This document shows, piece after piece, positions 17,025-25,507 of a DNA stretch of 64,000 bases. The stretch lies in contig NZ_CP141179.1 in assembly GCF_035599575.1 (NCBI RefSeq), forward strand, positions 2,108,001 to 2,172,000, written 5' to 3'. Source of the stretch: Roseovarius sp. Pro17. GTDB taxonomy: Bacteria > Pseudomonadota > Alphaproteobacteria > Rhodobacterales > Rhodobacteraceae. The translations under genes were made by a program, and so were the position numbers. Position 1 is the first letter of the stretch; every line of letters begins with the position of its first letter. The notes beneath the pieces are model-generated. The model was not told where the DNA came from, did no database searches, and saw nothing but the letters and a program-made list of their open reading frames with translations.

Positions 17025-18080
17025 ATGGAAGTATCCCAAGTTGTTCAGTTGTCCGAATGGTTGGACGAAAATCTAAAAGATGTAACTCCGAAATTGTCGG
17101 CCTTGGTAAACGTTTTGCAGAATAATTCTCAACAACCGAGCCAGCAACCTGTGACGGAGCCTCTTAAAGATTTGTCGCGTGCTTTAGCAGGTATGCAAAC
17201 ATCTGAACTTTCCGCGCTACAGATAGGTGTATTGGAAGAAATGGATGTGGCCAAGTTAGTTGGCAAGCAAGGTAAGGCTTGGATTAATCATCGTGTCCGG
17301 GCCACGACCTACGATCCAGCAACAACCTTCCAATCAGTGCAAGAGGGCCAACAAAAACTCGAAGAAGCGCAACGGCTGCTAAGAGAATTCAAGTCCTCGG
17401 CAGGTAAAGTTGGTTTTGAGGATGCGGACGAAGTGGATGCGCCAACACCTTATGTGTTCAACGTGATTTTCCAAGAAGACGCTGCTATCAAGAATGTAAG
17501 AGATTGGAAAAAGACCGCTAACGATTGGGAACTGATCATCGGGGGAGTTACTGCTGTCGCAGGCGAAAAGCCAGAAGATGTTGCGGTTGTGGGAGCTCAA
17601 AATGGATCCATCATCTACACTCTAAGCGCGACCCCTATCGTCACTAAAATCTTGGCGACAGTATCCAAGCATATCGCCAGCATTGCGAATGACTACTTAG
17701 ACTTTGAGTTGAAGCGCGAAGAGCTTCGGCGTTCCCGGATGATGTCTGAGGCAATTGAGAAAGACCTAAAGCGACAAGAAGACGAACGCCGTGCAACAGG
17801 CAAAGCCCTCATATTGGATGCAATCAAGGAAATCGTACCCGATGCGACGCCAGAGAATATCGCCAAACTTGAAAAGGCGGTAGATCGACACATCAAGTTT
17901 TCAGAGGACGGTGGTGACGTTGATTTTGTTTTGCCGCCCGAACTTGATCAAGAATCTGACGATTATGACGAAGACCTTGCGCAGACCGTGAATGATGTGC
18001 GGGAGTTGATTCAAGACTATCGCTCAGAGGTTCAAAAAATGAAACTTTTGACATACGTCGAAGACGAAGAAGATGACTAA
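17025..18080 (+). CDS. Unrecognised 351-aa protein, candidate component of an island function
   Basis: I do not recognise the family. The first 110 residues are helical, with a Gln-rich stretch (NNSQQPSQQPV). Residues 105-130 form a probable coiled coil (VQEGQQKLEEAQRLLREFKSS). Residues 145-190 look like a mixed alpha/beta domain, and EDVAVVGAQNGSIIYTL leads into an amphipathic helix (IVTKILATVSKHIASI). A strongly charged helical segment (DFELKREELRRSRMMSEAIE) follows, and the C-terminus is very acidic (EDEEDD). No signal peptide or clear transmembrane helix is present. Composition is more AT-rich than the core. Its stop overlaps the start of the next small ORF by 8 bp (ATGACTAA), which implies coupled translation. 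The function is unknown. Confidence 0.7.
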   Translation: MEVSQVVQLSEWLDENLKDVTPKLSALVNVLQNNSQQPSQQPVTEPLKDLSRALAGMQTSELSALQIGVLEEMDVAKLVGKQGKAWINHRVRATTYDPATTFQSVQEGQQKLEEAQRLLREFKSSAGKVGFEDADEVDAPTPYVFNVIFQEDAAIKNVRDWKKTANDWELIIGGVTAVAGEKPEDVAVVGAQNGSIIYTLSATPIVTKILATVSKHIASIANDYLDFELKREELRRSRMMSEAIEKDLKRQEDERRATGKALILDAIKEIVPDATPENIAKLEKAVDRHIKFSEDGGDVDFVLPPELDQESDDYDEDLAQTVNDVRELIQDYRSEVQKMKLLTYVEDEEDD

Positions 18081-18264
18081 GAGGTTTGAAATCAAAAGAA
18101 TGGCAAACATTAAGGCCCCTGACGGGGCCGAAGCCGTCTTCTTTGAAGTTTGGGACGTTATCGACGTGGAAGGCGAAGAGCGTGTTCACCGAAACCATGA
18201 TCGGGCGTTCAAGACAGAAGCTGAGGCGCAAGCTTGGATTGATCGCCAAGGGCCGTACACATAG
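18073..18264 (+). CDS. Small protein translationally coupled to the 351-aa protein, probably with a replaced C-terminus
   Basis: 63 codons beginning inside the last codons of the preceding gene. The sequence (KRFEIKRMANIKAPDGAEAV, then ...FKTEAEAQAWIDRQ) has the look of a small beta-rich domain with a terminal AEAxAWI helix found in short phage or island proteins, but I cannot name a family. Its last four residues and stop are encoded by DNA that, on the other strand, belongs to an amidase-gene scrap beginning near 18250. The native C-terminus was therefore probably lost at that junction. Confidence 0.5.
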   Translation: MTKRFEIKRMANIKAPDGAEAVFFEVWDVIDVEGEERVHRNHDRAFKTEAEAQAWIDRQGPYT

Positions 18265-18365
18265 TGGAACGTGCCCTGATCTTCGATGGTGATCTTGTGA
18301 TGTGCCCCTTCGATACCTTTGGCGACGCCCTTGCGGGCCATGATGGAAGTGCTGAGCCACGTCAT
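18250..18365 (-). pseudogene. N-terminal scrap of an acetamidase/formamidase-like gene
   Basis: From the ATG at 18365, with an AAGGAG ribosome site 9 nt upstream, the frame reads MTWLSTSIMARKGVAKGIEG and continues to a GTFHYVYGP motif, then breaks near 18250. This resembles the start of FmdA/AmdA-type amidases, which release ammonia from small amides. The rest is missing. It follows the ABC-transporter scrap on the same strand with normal spacing (57 bp), so the two were once an amide or urea uptake-and-hydrolysis operon. Confidence 0.5.
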
Positions 18366-18422
18366 TTTCGTGCTCCTTTTCTGGTGGTCTTCGATAATTC
18401 GATCTGCCCGTCAAACGTGCTT

Positions 18423-18698
18423 TCAGATGGTCAGATGTCTGCGGACTTCATTGGGCGAACGGATTTCGTCGGAGTTCATGTTGGCCACAATGCGGCCCTT
18501 TTCCATGACGTGCCCCCGGTCGGCCAACGAAACGATAAGCTCGAGATTTTGCTCGACGAGCAACACGGCGACGCCGGTCTCCCGGTTCAGCGTGCGCATA
18601 TTTCGCGCGATGTCCTTGATGATCGAGGGTTGGATACCTTCTGACGGCTCATCCAGCAGCATCAGACGTGGATTGCCGATCATCGCGCGCGCGATGGT
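18423..18698 (-). pseudogene. C-terminal fragment of a branched-chain amino acid/urea-type ABC ATPase
   Basis: About 90 codons starting in the signature-proximal helix (TIARAMIGNP). Walker B is LMLLDEPSEGIQPSI, the H-loop region is replaced by VLLVEQNLEL as in LivF/UrtE proteins, and GHVMEKGRIV follows. The N-terminal half with Walker A is missing; its place is taken by an IS3 orfA fragment fused at about 18697. EGIQPSIIKDI is especially like UrtE. It is nonfunctional debris of a core operon. Confidence 0.8.
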
Positions 18699-18927
18699 CC
18701 CGCTCCTCCTTGAGAATACGGACCTCGCGCCGAAACCGGTCATTCTCTCGAGCGAGGCTTAAATCGTCTTTTGACACCACAGCCGTGTCTCGATGGGCCG
18801 TAATCCATTTGTTCAGCGTCGACATACCAACCCCAAGATCATCAGCCACCTGCTTGCGTATCAGCCCGCTGGTCAGCGCGATCCGCACAGCATCTTGGCG
18901 GAACTCGTCCGTCCGTTTCAGTCCCAT
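18697..18927 (-). pseudogene. IS3-family orfA fragment
   Basis: From the ATG at 18927 the frame reads MGLKRTDEFRQDAVRIAL, the classic IS3 orfA start, through the helix-turn-helix (KQVADDLGVGMSTLNKWI) to the leucine-zipper segment ENDRFRREVRILKEERD. There it stops matching and enters ABC-transporter sequence. The orfA end and all of orfB are gone. No ribosome-site or terminal-repeat assignment is attempted for 18928-19042. Confidence 0.82.
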
Positions 18928-19042
18928 AGTTCGTCTCCTTTGGTGCAGTAAATGCTATCAAAGGAGCGGCATCAAACCGCGACAGGTCCATAGTTGCTTC
19001 GGCTTCAACGGAAACAAAGCAATAAGGCCGTCCAAAATCGCT

Positions 19043-22000
19043 TCAAAATGTATCACGTAGCTCGCGCTGCCTCACTTCGCTGTCTTCACGTTCGGCGTCT
19101 CGCTCCCAGCTCTCGGCGATCCGGGACAGCAGTGAATTGGTCCTAGGCCACAGTTCAGCAATTTCCGCCCACCGGCGGTAATCGGCAGCGAGTTCTCGCT
19201 CGAGCATACCACCATCCCGCATTCCCCGCACCGTTACACCGCGCATATTAAAGCGCTCTGTCTGAAGGCCACGCTCGACATTAGAGCTCGAGAGTCGCTC
19301 GATTTCGTCACGTACAAATCGGTGCGGCCAGCCACCATCCAAGTCGTCGTTGGGAGAATGTGCGAGGACATTGCCTAAGGATAGGTCGGTACTGACTTGC
19401 CGATCATGCTCAAGAGCAAGCTGCTGCATGCGATCTATCCAATCTGTCAACTTGGATGAATCTGGCTCCCTATCGACGAAACCCGGTAAAATCGAGAAGC
19501 CCTTAAGAAGTTTATACGACTGCCGCCACTCGGAACGCTTCGTGTCAGATGCCTCTACGTCATCGTCGTCCTTTGAAGGTGTTTCCTCGCGGTACACGTT
19601 GCGAACTATTTCGTGGTAGAAATCTGCGTTGGAAGCCATCAAACGGTGGAGGCGTAGCGGCCGCTTGGAGTGCTCAATTAAAGCTAGAAGTGCATATTCA
19701 TGCGTCGCTATATCGGAATCCGCTAGGTCCCGTCGGTCAAGCTCCTCGAAAACCTTCTTGATTTTGTAATCAAGGTTCGCAGAGCTTCGTTCAGAATCCA
19801 TCTTGTTGATTTCATGGACGCTTCGATTGAGTAAAGCGAGTAACAAGCATGATGGGACTTCCTTAAGGCGATTGTGGCCGGTCTCGAGAGCAGCTATCGG
19901 TCGGCCCTGTCGAGCCAATCGGAGCATCAGGCGTAACAGAATTGGCCGCTCCGCTTTAGTCCAGAGAGGCTGTAATTCCTGCCAATATGAATTTTCAACT
20001 GTTTCGCCAAACTTTGATGCTGCGTCCCAAATTTGAGGTTCAGAAGGCAACGCACACAGTAAACGAGAGATGCTTACATCGTTAACACCCGGCTGATAAA
20101 GTTCCTCGATCAAAGAAATCGAAGTCGCGTCTCCTGCCATTTCGCGAAAAACTCTCAAGAGTGACCGTGAATGACCATCGCCCGCGTCGTCTGCAAAACT
20201 GTCTTTAACAAGTTGAGCTAAGAAAGCCGAAGAAAGGTCCGCGTCAATAAGAGCCTCAAGAACATGATAGGTGTTTCGAACACTTGAAAGAAGCTCAATT
20301 ACCTTTGGCGAACCTTCAGAAGCCAACTTGGAAACTGCTTCGCTGCGGAGGAGTTTTTGCTGATCCTCGTCATCTAAATCCCAGTAGTCATCAAACAGGT
20401 CGATAATCTGTAATACTGGATCCTGAGGGGTAAACTCAGCAGAAATCTTTGCCATTCTTTCAAGATTTTCCCCTTTAAGGGCCCATTCGGTATATCCGAA
20501 TTTTTGATGATGCTTGACCTCTTTGCTTAGGCGTTCCCAAAGTTGATCGCGCTCAGGGTTTTCTGCACCTCGCAGCGTTTCCTCCAGGGCATCCATGGCC
20601 CCTCCCAAAGCCTCATCGGGAAACCGGAACATCATTCGGATCAGCTCCAGCATTCTTAAGGGATCTCCAGATGCCAATTCAATTGCGCGCCCACTGACAT
20701 GTTGTTGCGCCTCCCAGTAATCGGCATTAGTGACCCCACGAGGGCTTTCGACGTCAAAGCCGCGCAAGCGCGGCTCATCAGTGCCACTTGTTGAGGCCTG
20801 CTCGTCAGGAAGTAGACGAAGCAACAGCGTCCAGCCTGTTTCAGGAAACTCTTTGAGAATTTCTTCCATTACTGCGATACGAAGCGACAGGGGGGCAAAC
20901 GTTGACGGCAGCCATGGCAAGAAGATGTCGGCTAGGCTCGCAGCTGGGCGGTTCGCAAGATTACCACCTGGATCGATCTGATCGAGCCCGGCCAGTATAA
21001 GACAAGCGCGTCTGAACAGCTTCGGGTCCCAAGCGAGGCGCTCGAGTGCCCATAGCACATTGGTATGTTCTGCGCTGGGAAAGGCGAAGCCCTGTACTTC
21101 CTTAAAGATTGGGCGGATCGCCTCCCCGTCGCCCTCGAGCATGTGCTCGAGGGCTGAGAGAAAAGGCTCAGGTGCTGCCTCCGCCAGCATGGGGAGGTTC
21201 CCTGCGAGACTTGTCAACAGTCTATGGTTGCTCTTCAGTCCAGGGAGAGCGTTCACCACTTCGTTGGCAAATACTTGTCCAGCGCCTGCTGCTACTACAA
21301 GCCCCGCCTGCTCCTCCCAAACCGCAGTCAGCAGAAGCGTTGCCGCCAAGCCTTCTCGGAGCCACTCACTGTGCCGGTCCGGAGGCCTTCGCATGTAGGC
21401 GGGTTCTTCTGGGTCAGGTTCGGGGTCAATATGCCCGAATACCTTTCCTAGAATTGGCCTTAGTTGGTCCAGTATGTCTTGTCCAATTAGATGCCCGGAA
21501 TGGATGAATGCATCCAGTGGTGCGCGAACCTTATAGATACTCTGCTCACAGGCGATGGGTGACCCGAGGCCGGCAGTGAACGGCCGGATAGCCCTCTCAA
21601 ATGCAGCATAATTCGGCGTTCCTGCGATGGCGCTCATAATTTCTTGATCGTGAGCATTGTTTGAATCCCAACTGCCTGCAAGAAATGCCGGGAGCAGAAC
21701 AGCTGCGTTGTTATACCATTCCGGCAGTTCAGACATGCCGCCAGGAATTTGACGTTCAAGCGCCGCCAAGCTTCCGCCGCAGCCTCGCGCATAGATTTGT
21801 GCCTCTCGTTCAGACAGGTTCATTTTCTCCAGCGCTTTCGTGAGGGCGAAGCTGGTTTGACGTCCAAGCAGCTGACCTTTGCCACCGCGCTGCAAACCGT
21901 CAAGCGGCACGATGGTTGGGCCTGACGCAGAGAATTTTCCCGGCGAACGTGCCGCATCGCCGCGTAGTAGGAATGCAAGGTTCTGCTTCGCGACCAAGCC

Positions 22001-22786
22001 ACGTCCGCCGGCCTCGGTGTCGATAACAAGCGTTCGAGCCTCGAGAAATTTACGGACCTTCTCATCAGAGCTTCGAATCGCCGCAACTGCAAAGGCGATG
22101 ACTTCGTCCGGGGCGTCACCTATCAGAGACATCTGATCCGGCGGCCCCATAAGCATGCCGAGCACTTGTTCAACCAAACTTTCGCGCTCAGTCGTCAGGA
22201 CCTCCTCAATCAAAGGTGGAGCAAATCTGTTGGCGAAGTCGTTCCAGAATTCATCGGTGCTTCGAACAGCGTCGACCGGGGCTAGCTTGAGCGTGTTTCG
22301 GGCATGCCAAGCTGAAACCGCTGGTGCCTCAGCGAGCCAGCGTTCTAAGCTGGCGCCATCTATCACGATCACCTCTTTCCAAGACTGCTCTTTCTTTCGG
22401 ATTTCCACCCAATTCTCGAGCTTCCAGTCCTTTTTCGTTGAGTCCCAAGTGAATGGTGTGACCAAGACAAGCGTGACATCCTTCTGGTCGGCGGGAGATA
22501 TTTCGCCACTACGCTTATTGAAGTCCTTGATAGCTTTCCCTTTGTAGTCAATCTCGGTTCCAATTTCCCAAATCGACTTACCTTTTGGGATGAAGAGCGC
22601 GTCGCCGTCGCTCGCGAGAATTCCGTCTAGCCCACGCGTTCTACCTTTATCTCCACTTGGAAAACGGATGGAACGTATGTCACTCGCAGTCGCGCTAATC
22701 AGGTCCGCGACAAGTTCAGGAAGTTCGGGCTCTGCAGAGTTGGTTCGCCCCCAAGCATCGAGATGCGCTGCCGTGATCCACTTCAT
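19043..22786 (-). CDS. 1247-aa protein: nuclease-like N-terminus, STAND-like middle, helical C-terminus
   Basis: Residues 1-130 resemble a restriction-like (PD-(D/E)xK) fold. RIRFPSGD-type start (IRSIRFPSGDKG), TRGLDGIL, and KSIWEIGTEIDYKGKAIKDF place D, E and K in a plausible catalytic order. Residues 190-370 read like a STAND/NACHT region: SLIGDAPDEVIAFAVAAI where a P-loop would be (no GK[ST] seen), TLVIDTEAGG as a Walker B-like strand, and YARGCGGSLAALERQIP resembling the GxP motif. The remaining 850 residues are an alpha-helical repeat solenoid. This architecture is shared by large sensor-nuclease defence proteins such as Avs, but the P-loop is degenerate and I cannot name the family. The gene is monocistronic on the minus strand, bounded by an IS3 scrap and a TniQ gene. 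Confidence 0.6.
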   Translation of the reverse strand: MKWITAAHLDAWGRTNSAEPELPELVADLISATASDIRSIRFPSGDKGRTRGLDGILASDGDALFIPKGKSIWEIGTEIDYKGKAIKDFNKRSGEISPADQKDVTLVLVTPFTWDSTKKDWKLENWVEIRKKEQSWKEVIVIDGASLERWLAEAPAVSAWHARNTLKLAPVDAVRSTDEFWNDFANRFAPPLIEEVLTTERESLVEQVLGMLMGPPDQMSLIGDAPDEVIAFAVAAIRSSDEKVRKFLEARTLVIDTEAGGRGLVAKQNLAFLLRGDAARSPGKFSASGPTIVPLDGLQRGGKGQLLGRQTSFALTKALEKMNLSEREAQIYARGCGGSLAALERQIPGGMSELPEWYNNAAVLLPAFLAGSWDSNNAHDQEIMSAIAGTPNYAAFERAIRPFTAGLGSPIACEQSIYKVRAPLDAFIHSGHLIGQDILDQLRPILGKVFGHIDPEPDPEEPAYMRRPPDRHSEWLREGLAATLLLTAVWEEQAGLVVAAGAGQVFANEVVNALPGLKSNHRLLTSLAGNLPMLAEAAPEPFLSALEHMLEGDGEAIRPIFKEVQGFAFPSAEHTNVLWALERLAWDPKLFRRACLILAGLDQIDPGGNLANRPAASLADIFLPWLPSTFAPLSLRIAVMEEILKEFPETGWTLLLRLLPDEQASTSGTDEPRLRGFDVESPRGVTNADYWEAQQHVSGRAIELASGDPLRMLELIRMMFRFPDEALGGAMDALEETLRGAENPERDQLWERLSKEVKHHQKFGYTEWALKGENLERMAKISAEFTPQDPVLQIIDLFDDYWDLDDEDQQKLLRSEAVSKLASEGSPKVIELLSSVRNTYHVLEALIDADLSSAFLAQLVKDSFADDAGDGHSRSLLRVFREMAGDATSISLIEELYQPGVNDVSISRLLCALPSEPQIWDAASKFGETVENSYWQELQPLWTKAERPILLRLMLRLARQGRPIAALETGHNRLKEVPSCLLLALLNRSVHEINKMDSERSSANLDYKIKKVFEELDRRDLADSDIATHEYALLALIEHSKRPLRLHRLMASNADFYHEIVRNVYREETPSKDDDDVEASDTKRSEWRQSYKLLKGFSILPGFVDREPDSSKLTDWIDRMQQLALEHDRQVSTDLSLGNVLAHSPNDDLDGGWPHRFVRDEIERLSSSNVERGLQTERFNMRGVTVRGMRDGGMLERELAADYRRWAEIAELWPRTNSLLSRIAESWERDAEREDSEVRQRELRDTF

Positions 22787-23354
22787 TTGGCGCGAACTCC
22801 TTCATTTTGTGCATTTTCAGCCACCGCCCAACCTAAGTAAGAATTTCTGAAACGCCAATCCCCCGTTGAGTGAGGCTCAGCTAGTAATTGGGTCTCACGG
22901 TAGCGCCTAATTTCGCTGGATTGATCTCCAATCCCTCAAGTTGTGTCCGTGCTGAAAACCCCCAAACCGGCCATTCGTTCATGTTACAGCGAATTTCCGC
23001 TTTTCGCCCTGACTGTTGGTGTTGGGCGGCTAGTGACGCTGGACATGGTAGCTTTTAAGGTCAAGAGGTAGGCCCAGCGCATAGGGAGCGACGGTCTAAA
23101 GGTCGCTCCTTGACGTCGACCTCTTCGAGCACGCTAGCCGTCCGCACTGCTTAGTAAATCGATATCTGGCTCCATCTCTGCCCGGTTGGCAATTTCGCGG
23201 TCCTAAACCACCTTGCAGACCGGATCGAAAACTCTGAGATTCGATTGAGGAATCGGTTTCGTGAATCCTGAGCCGAGTGTGATCAAGTGCAGGACGTCAG
23301 AAGCCTTTGAGTACCATAATATGCGAGTTCATATAATGATCCAGCTGATCAACC
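22787..23354. other. Noncoding gap of about 570 bp upstream of the large island protein and tniQ
   Basis: No coding frame with recognisable content is visible. It must hold the promoter of the 1247-aa gene, which reads leftward, and of tniQ, which reads rightward. It contains repeat copy 5 (22959-22993). A CCACCTTGCA word at 23209 recurs right after tniQ (25239), possibly former transposon-end sequence, but one short match proves nothing. Confidence 0.4.
22959..22993. repeat. Dispersed intergenic repeat, copy 5
   Basis: CCCCCAAACCGGCCATTCGT followed by a TACAGCGAA end closely resembles 3960-3996. It is noncoding. Confidence 0.4.
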
Positions 23355-23369
23355 GTGCTGAAAATCCCT

Positions 23370-25235
23370 ATGTATAGGCCGCTGCCGCTCCGCCCTACAC
23401 GTGCCCCTCGCGAGACCATTCCGTCTTTCCTTTCAAGGTTGGCGGAAGTGAACGGTCTTGGCGCCAAGGATTTTGCGCGGGATATGGCGATATCCTTCAA
23501 ACGGCTTCTGAACCTTGAAGACGAGCCCTTGGAGGCGCTTGCCGGTTGCGCCGGTCTTGATGGAGACGCTGTGGAGACACTGGTCTCTTGGACCGGGCGC
23601 CCAATCGGAGATGTGCGAATGGAGTTTCGCGCCGAGGCTTTCGTATCTCGCAGCCTCCGAAACCCGACCGTGAGGGGGTGTCCAGTGTGTTTGCGGGAGG
23701 ATGTCGAAGCCTACGATGACCCGCCGCTGGAGGCCATGGTCATGCGCGGGGATTGGCAGTTTCGCGAAGTTGTCCTGTGCCTGCGCCATCATCATCCCCT
23801 GGTGCCATTGTGGACTGCCGCGCATCCAAGCGATCGGCACGACATCGGCGCGCGTCTCAACGAGATTGCTCATGACCTCATGGCGGGTAAGCTTGATCAA
23901 CAAATACAATCCCCGACCCCCTATGATTTCTGGCTGGACGGTCGCCTCGAGAACGGGCGCGATGCCACTTGGCTCGCGCAGCATGATCTTTATTCAGCCG
24001 CTAGTTTCTGCAGGATCCTTGGACGGGAACTGCTCCGTCTCGATTCCCCCGCCGACGTGGGCGAAATCAGCCTGGAAATGCGGTCCCGCGCAAGAGGCTT
24101 CGAAGTAGCAAGCAAGGGCGAAGCGAGCATTCTCGCGGCGCTTAAAGAACTCATGCAATTTGCGATCAGTCGCAACCTGGAGATCACAGGGGCGTTGGGC
24201 GACCTTTTCTACAGAAGGAAGTCCAGTGTATCTTTTGATCTGGATTGTTTTGCGCCATTTCATCGCATCCTGCGACAGTTCGCAGTAGAAAACTGGCCGA
24301 TCGAAACAGGGGGATTCGTATACGGGAAACCGTTCCCAGAGCGCATTCTGCACTCAGTCAGGACGGCGTCGACGGAAACAGGCTTAGGACGGGACTTGTT
24401 AGGCCAACTGCTAGTCGAAGTGGGCGCAGTTGATCCGAAGGACAACCGACCCGAAGCATGGAAGACCTTCCCGGTTAAGGAATATGCACTCTTCCTCTCG
24501 GAAGTCCCGTCTTGGCTTGGGTCCCTCGAGATCAGACAGGCAATGGGGGCGTCGCGCAGAGAGTTTAATACGCTCGTGCAAGACCAGGTACTGACGCCCC
24601 GCACTCGGCTCCCGAACGTGAAGAAAATCTGGTGCCCTTCAGATGGCATGGAACTTGTTGCCAATCTTAAGGCAGCAGCGTCACCCATCACCAAGGAGGA
24701 CGACAACTGGGAGAAGCTGCAGGACGCCAAGAACCGTTCCGGGATCTCGGTGGGCGCGCTCATCGGAGCCATCCGGTCAGGAGATCTGCAGGTCGGCGCG
24801 AGAGACGGCCAGACCGGCTACCAGAGCATCTGCGTCCTCAAGCAGGAGGTCGATCGGCTGGCGAGGCCCACGGGCACGCCAAGGCCGGAGGACTGCCTCC
24901 CGGCGTCTAGTTTCGAGCGGTCCATAGGGCTCAGAACCAAGGGCCGATTCCTTGCGCTCGTACGCAAGGGACACACACCAGCCACGCGGATGCGTCATCC
25001 GACGACCGGAGCCTGGCAATATTTCATGACCGAGGCCGACATCGCCGCATTCCATCACCGATTCATGACGCTCTCATCCATGGCGAATGAGTTTGGCAGC
25101 CACCGGCACACCTATCTGACCACCCTACGATTCGCCGACGTGGCCCCCTTCGCGCCCGACGGCGAAGACTACGGGCACCTCTATCTGCGTACAGACATAG
25201 AGCCAGTTCTGCGCCGTCATCGGCTCATCACCTGA
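23370..25235 (+). CDS. tniQ: TniQ-family transposition target protein
   Basis: 621 aa from the ATG at 23370 (a GTG at 23355 is possible; neither has a good ribosome site). The TniQ N-terminus is visible as RETIPSFLSRLAEVNGL and FARDMAISFKRLLNLED. A zinc-ribbon follows: CPVCLRED, then VVLCLRHHHPLVPLW, giving a C-x2-C...C-x2-H pattern. The long C-terminal region is of the TnsD/TniQ type, including winged-helix-like repeats (SVGALIGAIRSGDLQ). In Tn7-like and Tn5053-like transposons this protein recognises the target site and recruits the transposition ATPase. No tniB/tnsC or intact tniA/tnsB is present; only a transposase scrap at 6781-7240 remains. It lies between the island and tRNA-Trp, facing the tRNA. 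Confidence 0.85.
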   Translation: MYRPLPLRPTRAPRETIPSFLSRLAEVNGLGAKDFARDMAISFKRLLNLEDEPLEALAGCAGLDGDAVETLVSWTGRPIGDVRMEFRAEAFVSRSLRNPTVRGCPVCLREDVEAYDDPPLEAMVMRGDWQFREVVLCLRHHHPLVPLWTAAHPSDRHDIGARLNEIAHDLMAGKLDQQIQSPTPYDFWLDGRLENGRDATWLAQHDLYSAASFCRILGRELLRLDSPADVGEISLEMRSRARGFEVASKGEASILAALKELMQFAISRNLEITGALGDLFYRRKSSVSFDLDCFAPFHRILRQFAVENWPIETGGFVYGKPFPERILHSVRTASTETGLGRDLLGQLLVEVGAVDPKDNRPEAWKTFPVKEYALFLSEVPSWLGSLEIRQAMGASRREFNTLVQDQVLTPRTRLPNVKKIWCPSDGMELVANLKAAASPITKEDDNWEKLQDAKNRSGISVGALIGAIRSGDLQVGARDGQTGYQSICVLKQEVDRLARPTGTPRPEDCLPASSFERSIGLRTKGRFLALVRKGHTPATRMRHPTTGAWQYFMTEADIAAFHHRFMTLSSMANEFGSHRHTYLTTLRFADVAPFAPDGEDYGHLYLRTDIEPVLRRHRLIT

Positions 25236-25431
25236 GAACCACCTTGCAATCCAGCGAACATTTGCACCACATAACGTTGCGAAAACAACCAGTTACATTC
25301 CGATACCGCCGTTCAGACGGACGCTAGAAGCGCGTTATTTCGTCCATAGTGCGTGAAATGTCTTGACAGGGGGTATGCAAGAAAACGCCGTTTCGTGCAA
25401 GCTTATGCCCCATTGGCAGTATCGGTGGAAA

Positions 25432-25507
25432 TGGCAGGGGCAGCAGGGGTCGAACCCGCGACCTACGGTTTTGGAGACCGTCGCTCTACCAGCTGAGCTA
25501 TACCCCT
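25432..25507 (-). tRNA. trnW: tRNA-Trp (CCA)
   Basis: A 76-nt cloverleaf read on the minus strand. The acceptor stem AGGGGTA pairs with TGCCCCT, the D-arm is AGCTCAGCTGGTAGAGC, the anticodon loop is CTCCAAA (CCA), the T-arm is CGCGGGTTCGAACCCC, and the 3' CCA is encoded. In Rhodobacteraceae this gene usually precedes secE-nusG; here the sequence on its 3' side is the tniQ end of the island, 196 bp away. Accessory DNA therefore appears to have inserted or rearranged downstream of it. Confidence 0.95.

Noticed and set aside
25432..25455. Duplicate of the tRNA-Trp 3' end as an island attachment site
   Set aside because: I looked for a second copy of the terminal bases elsewhere in 1-25 kb and did not see one; the far island border may lie outside the window.
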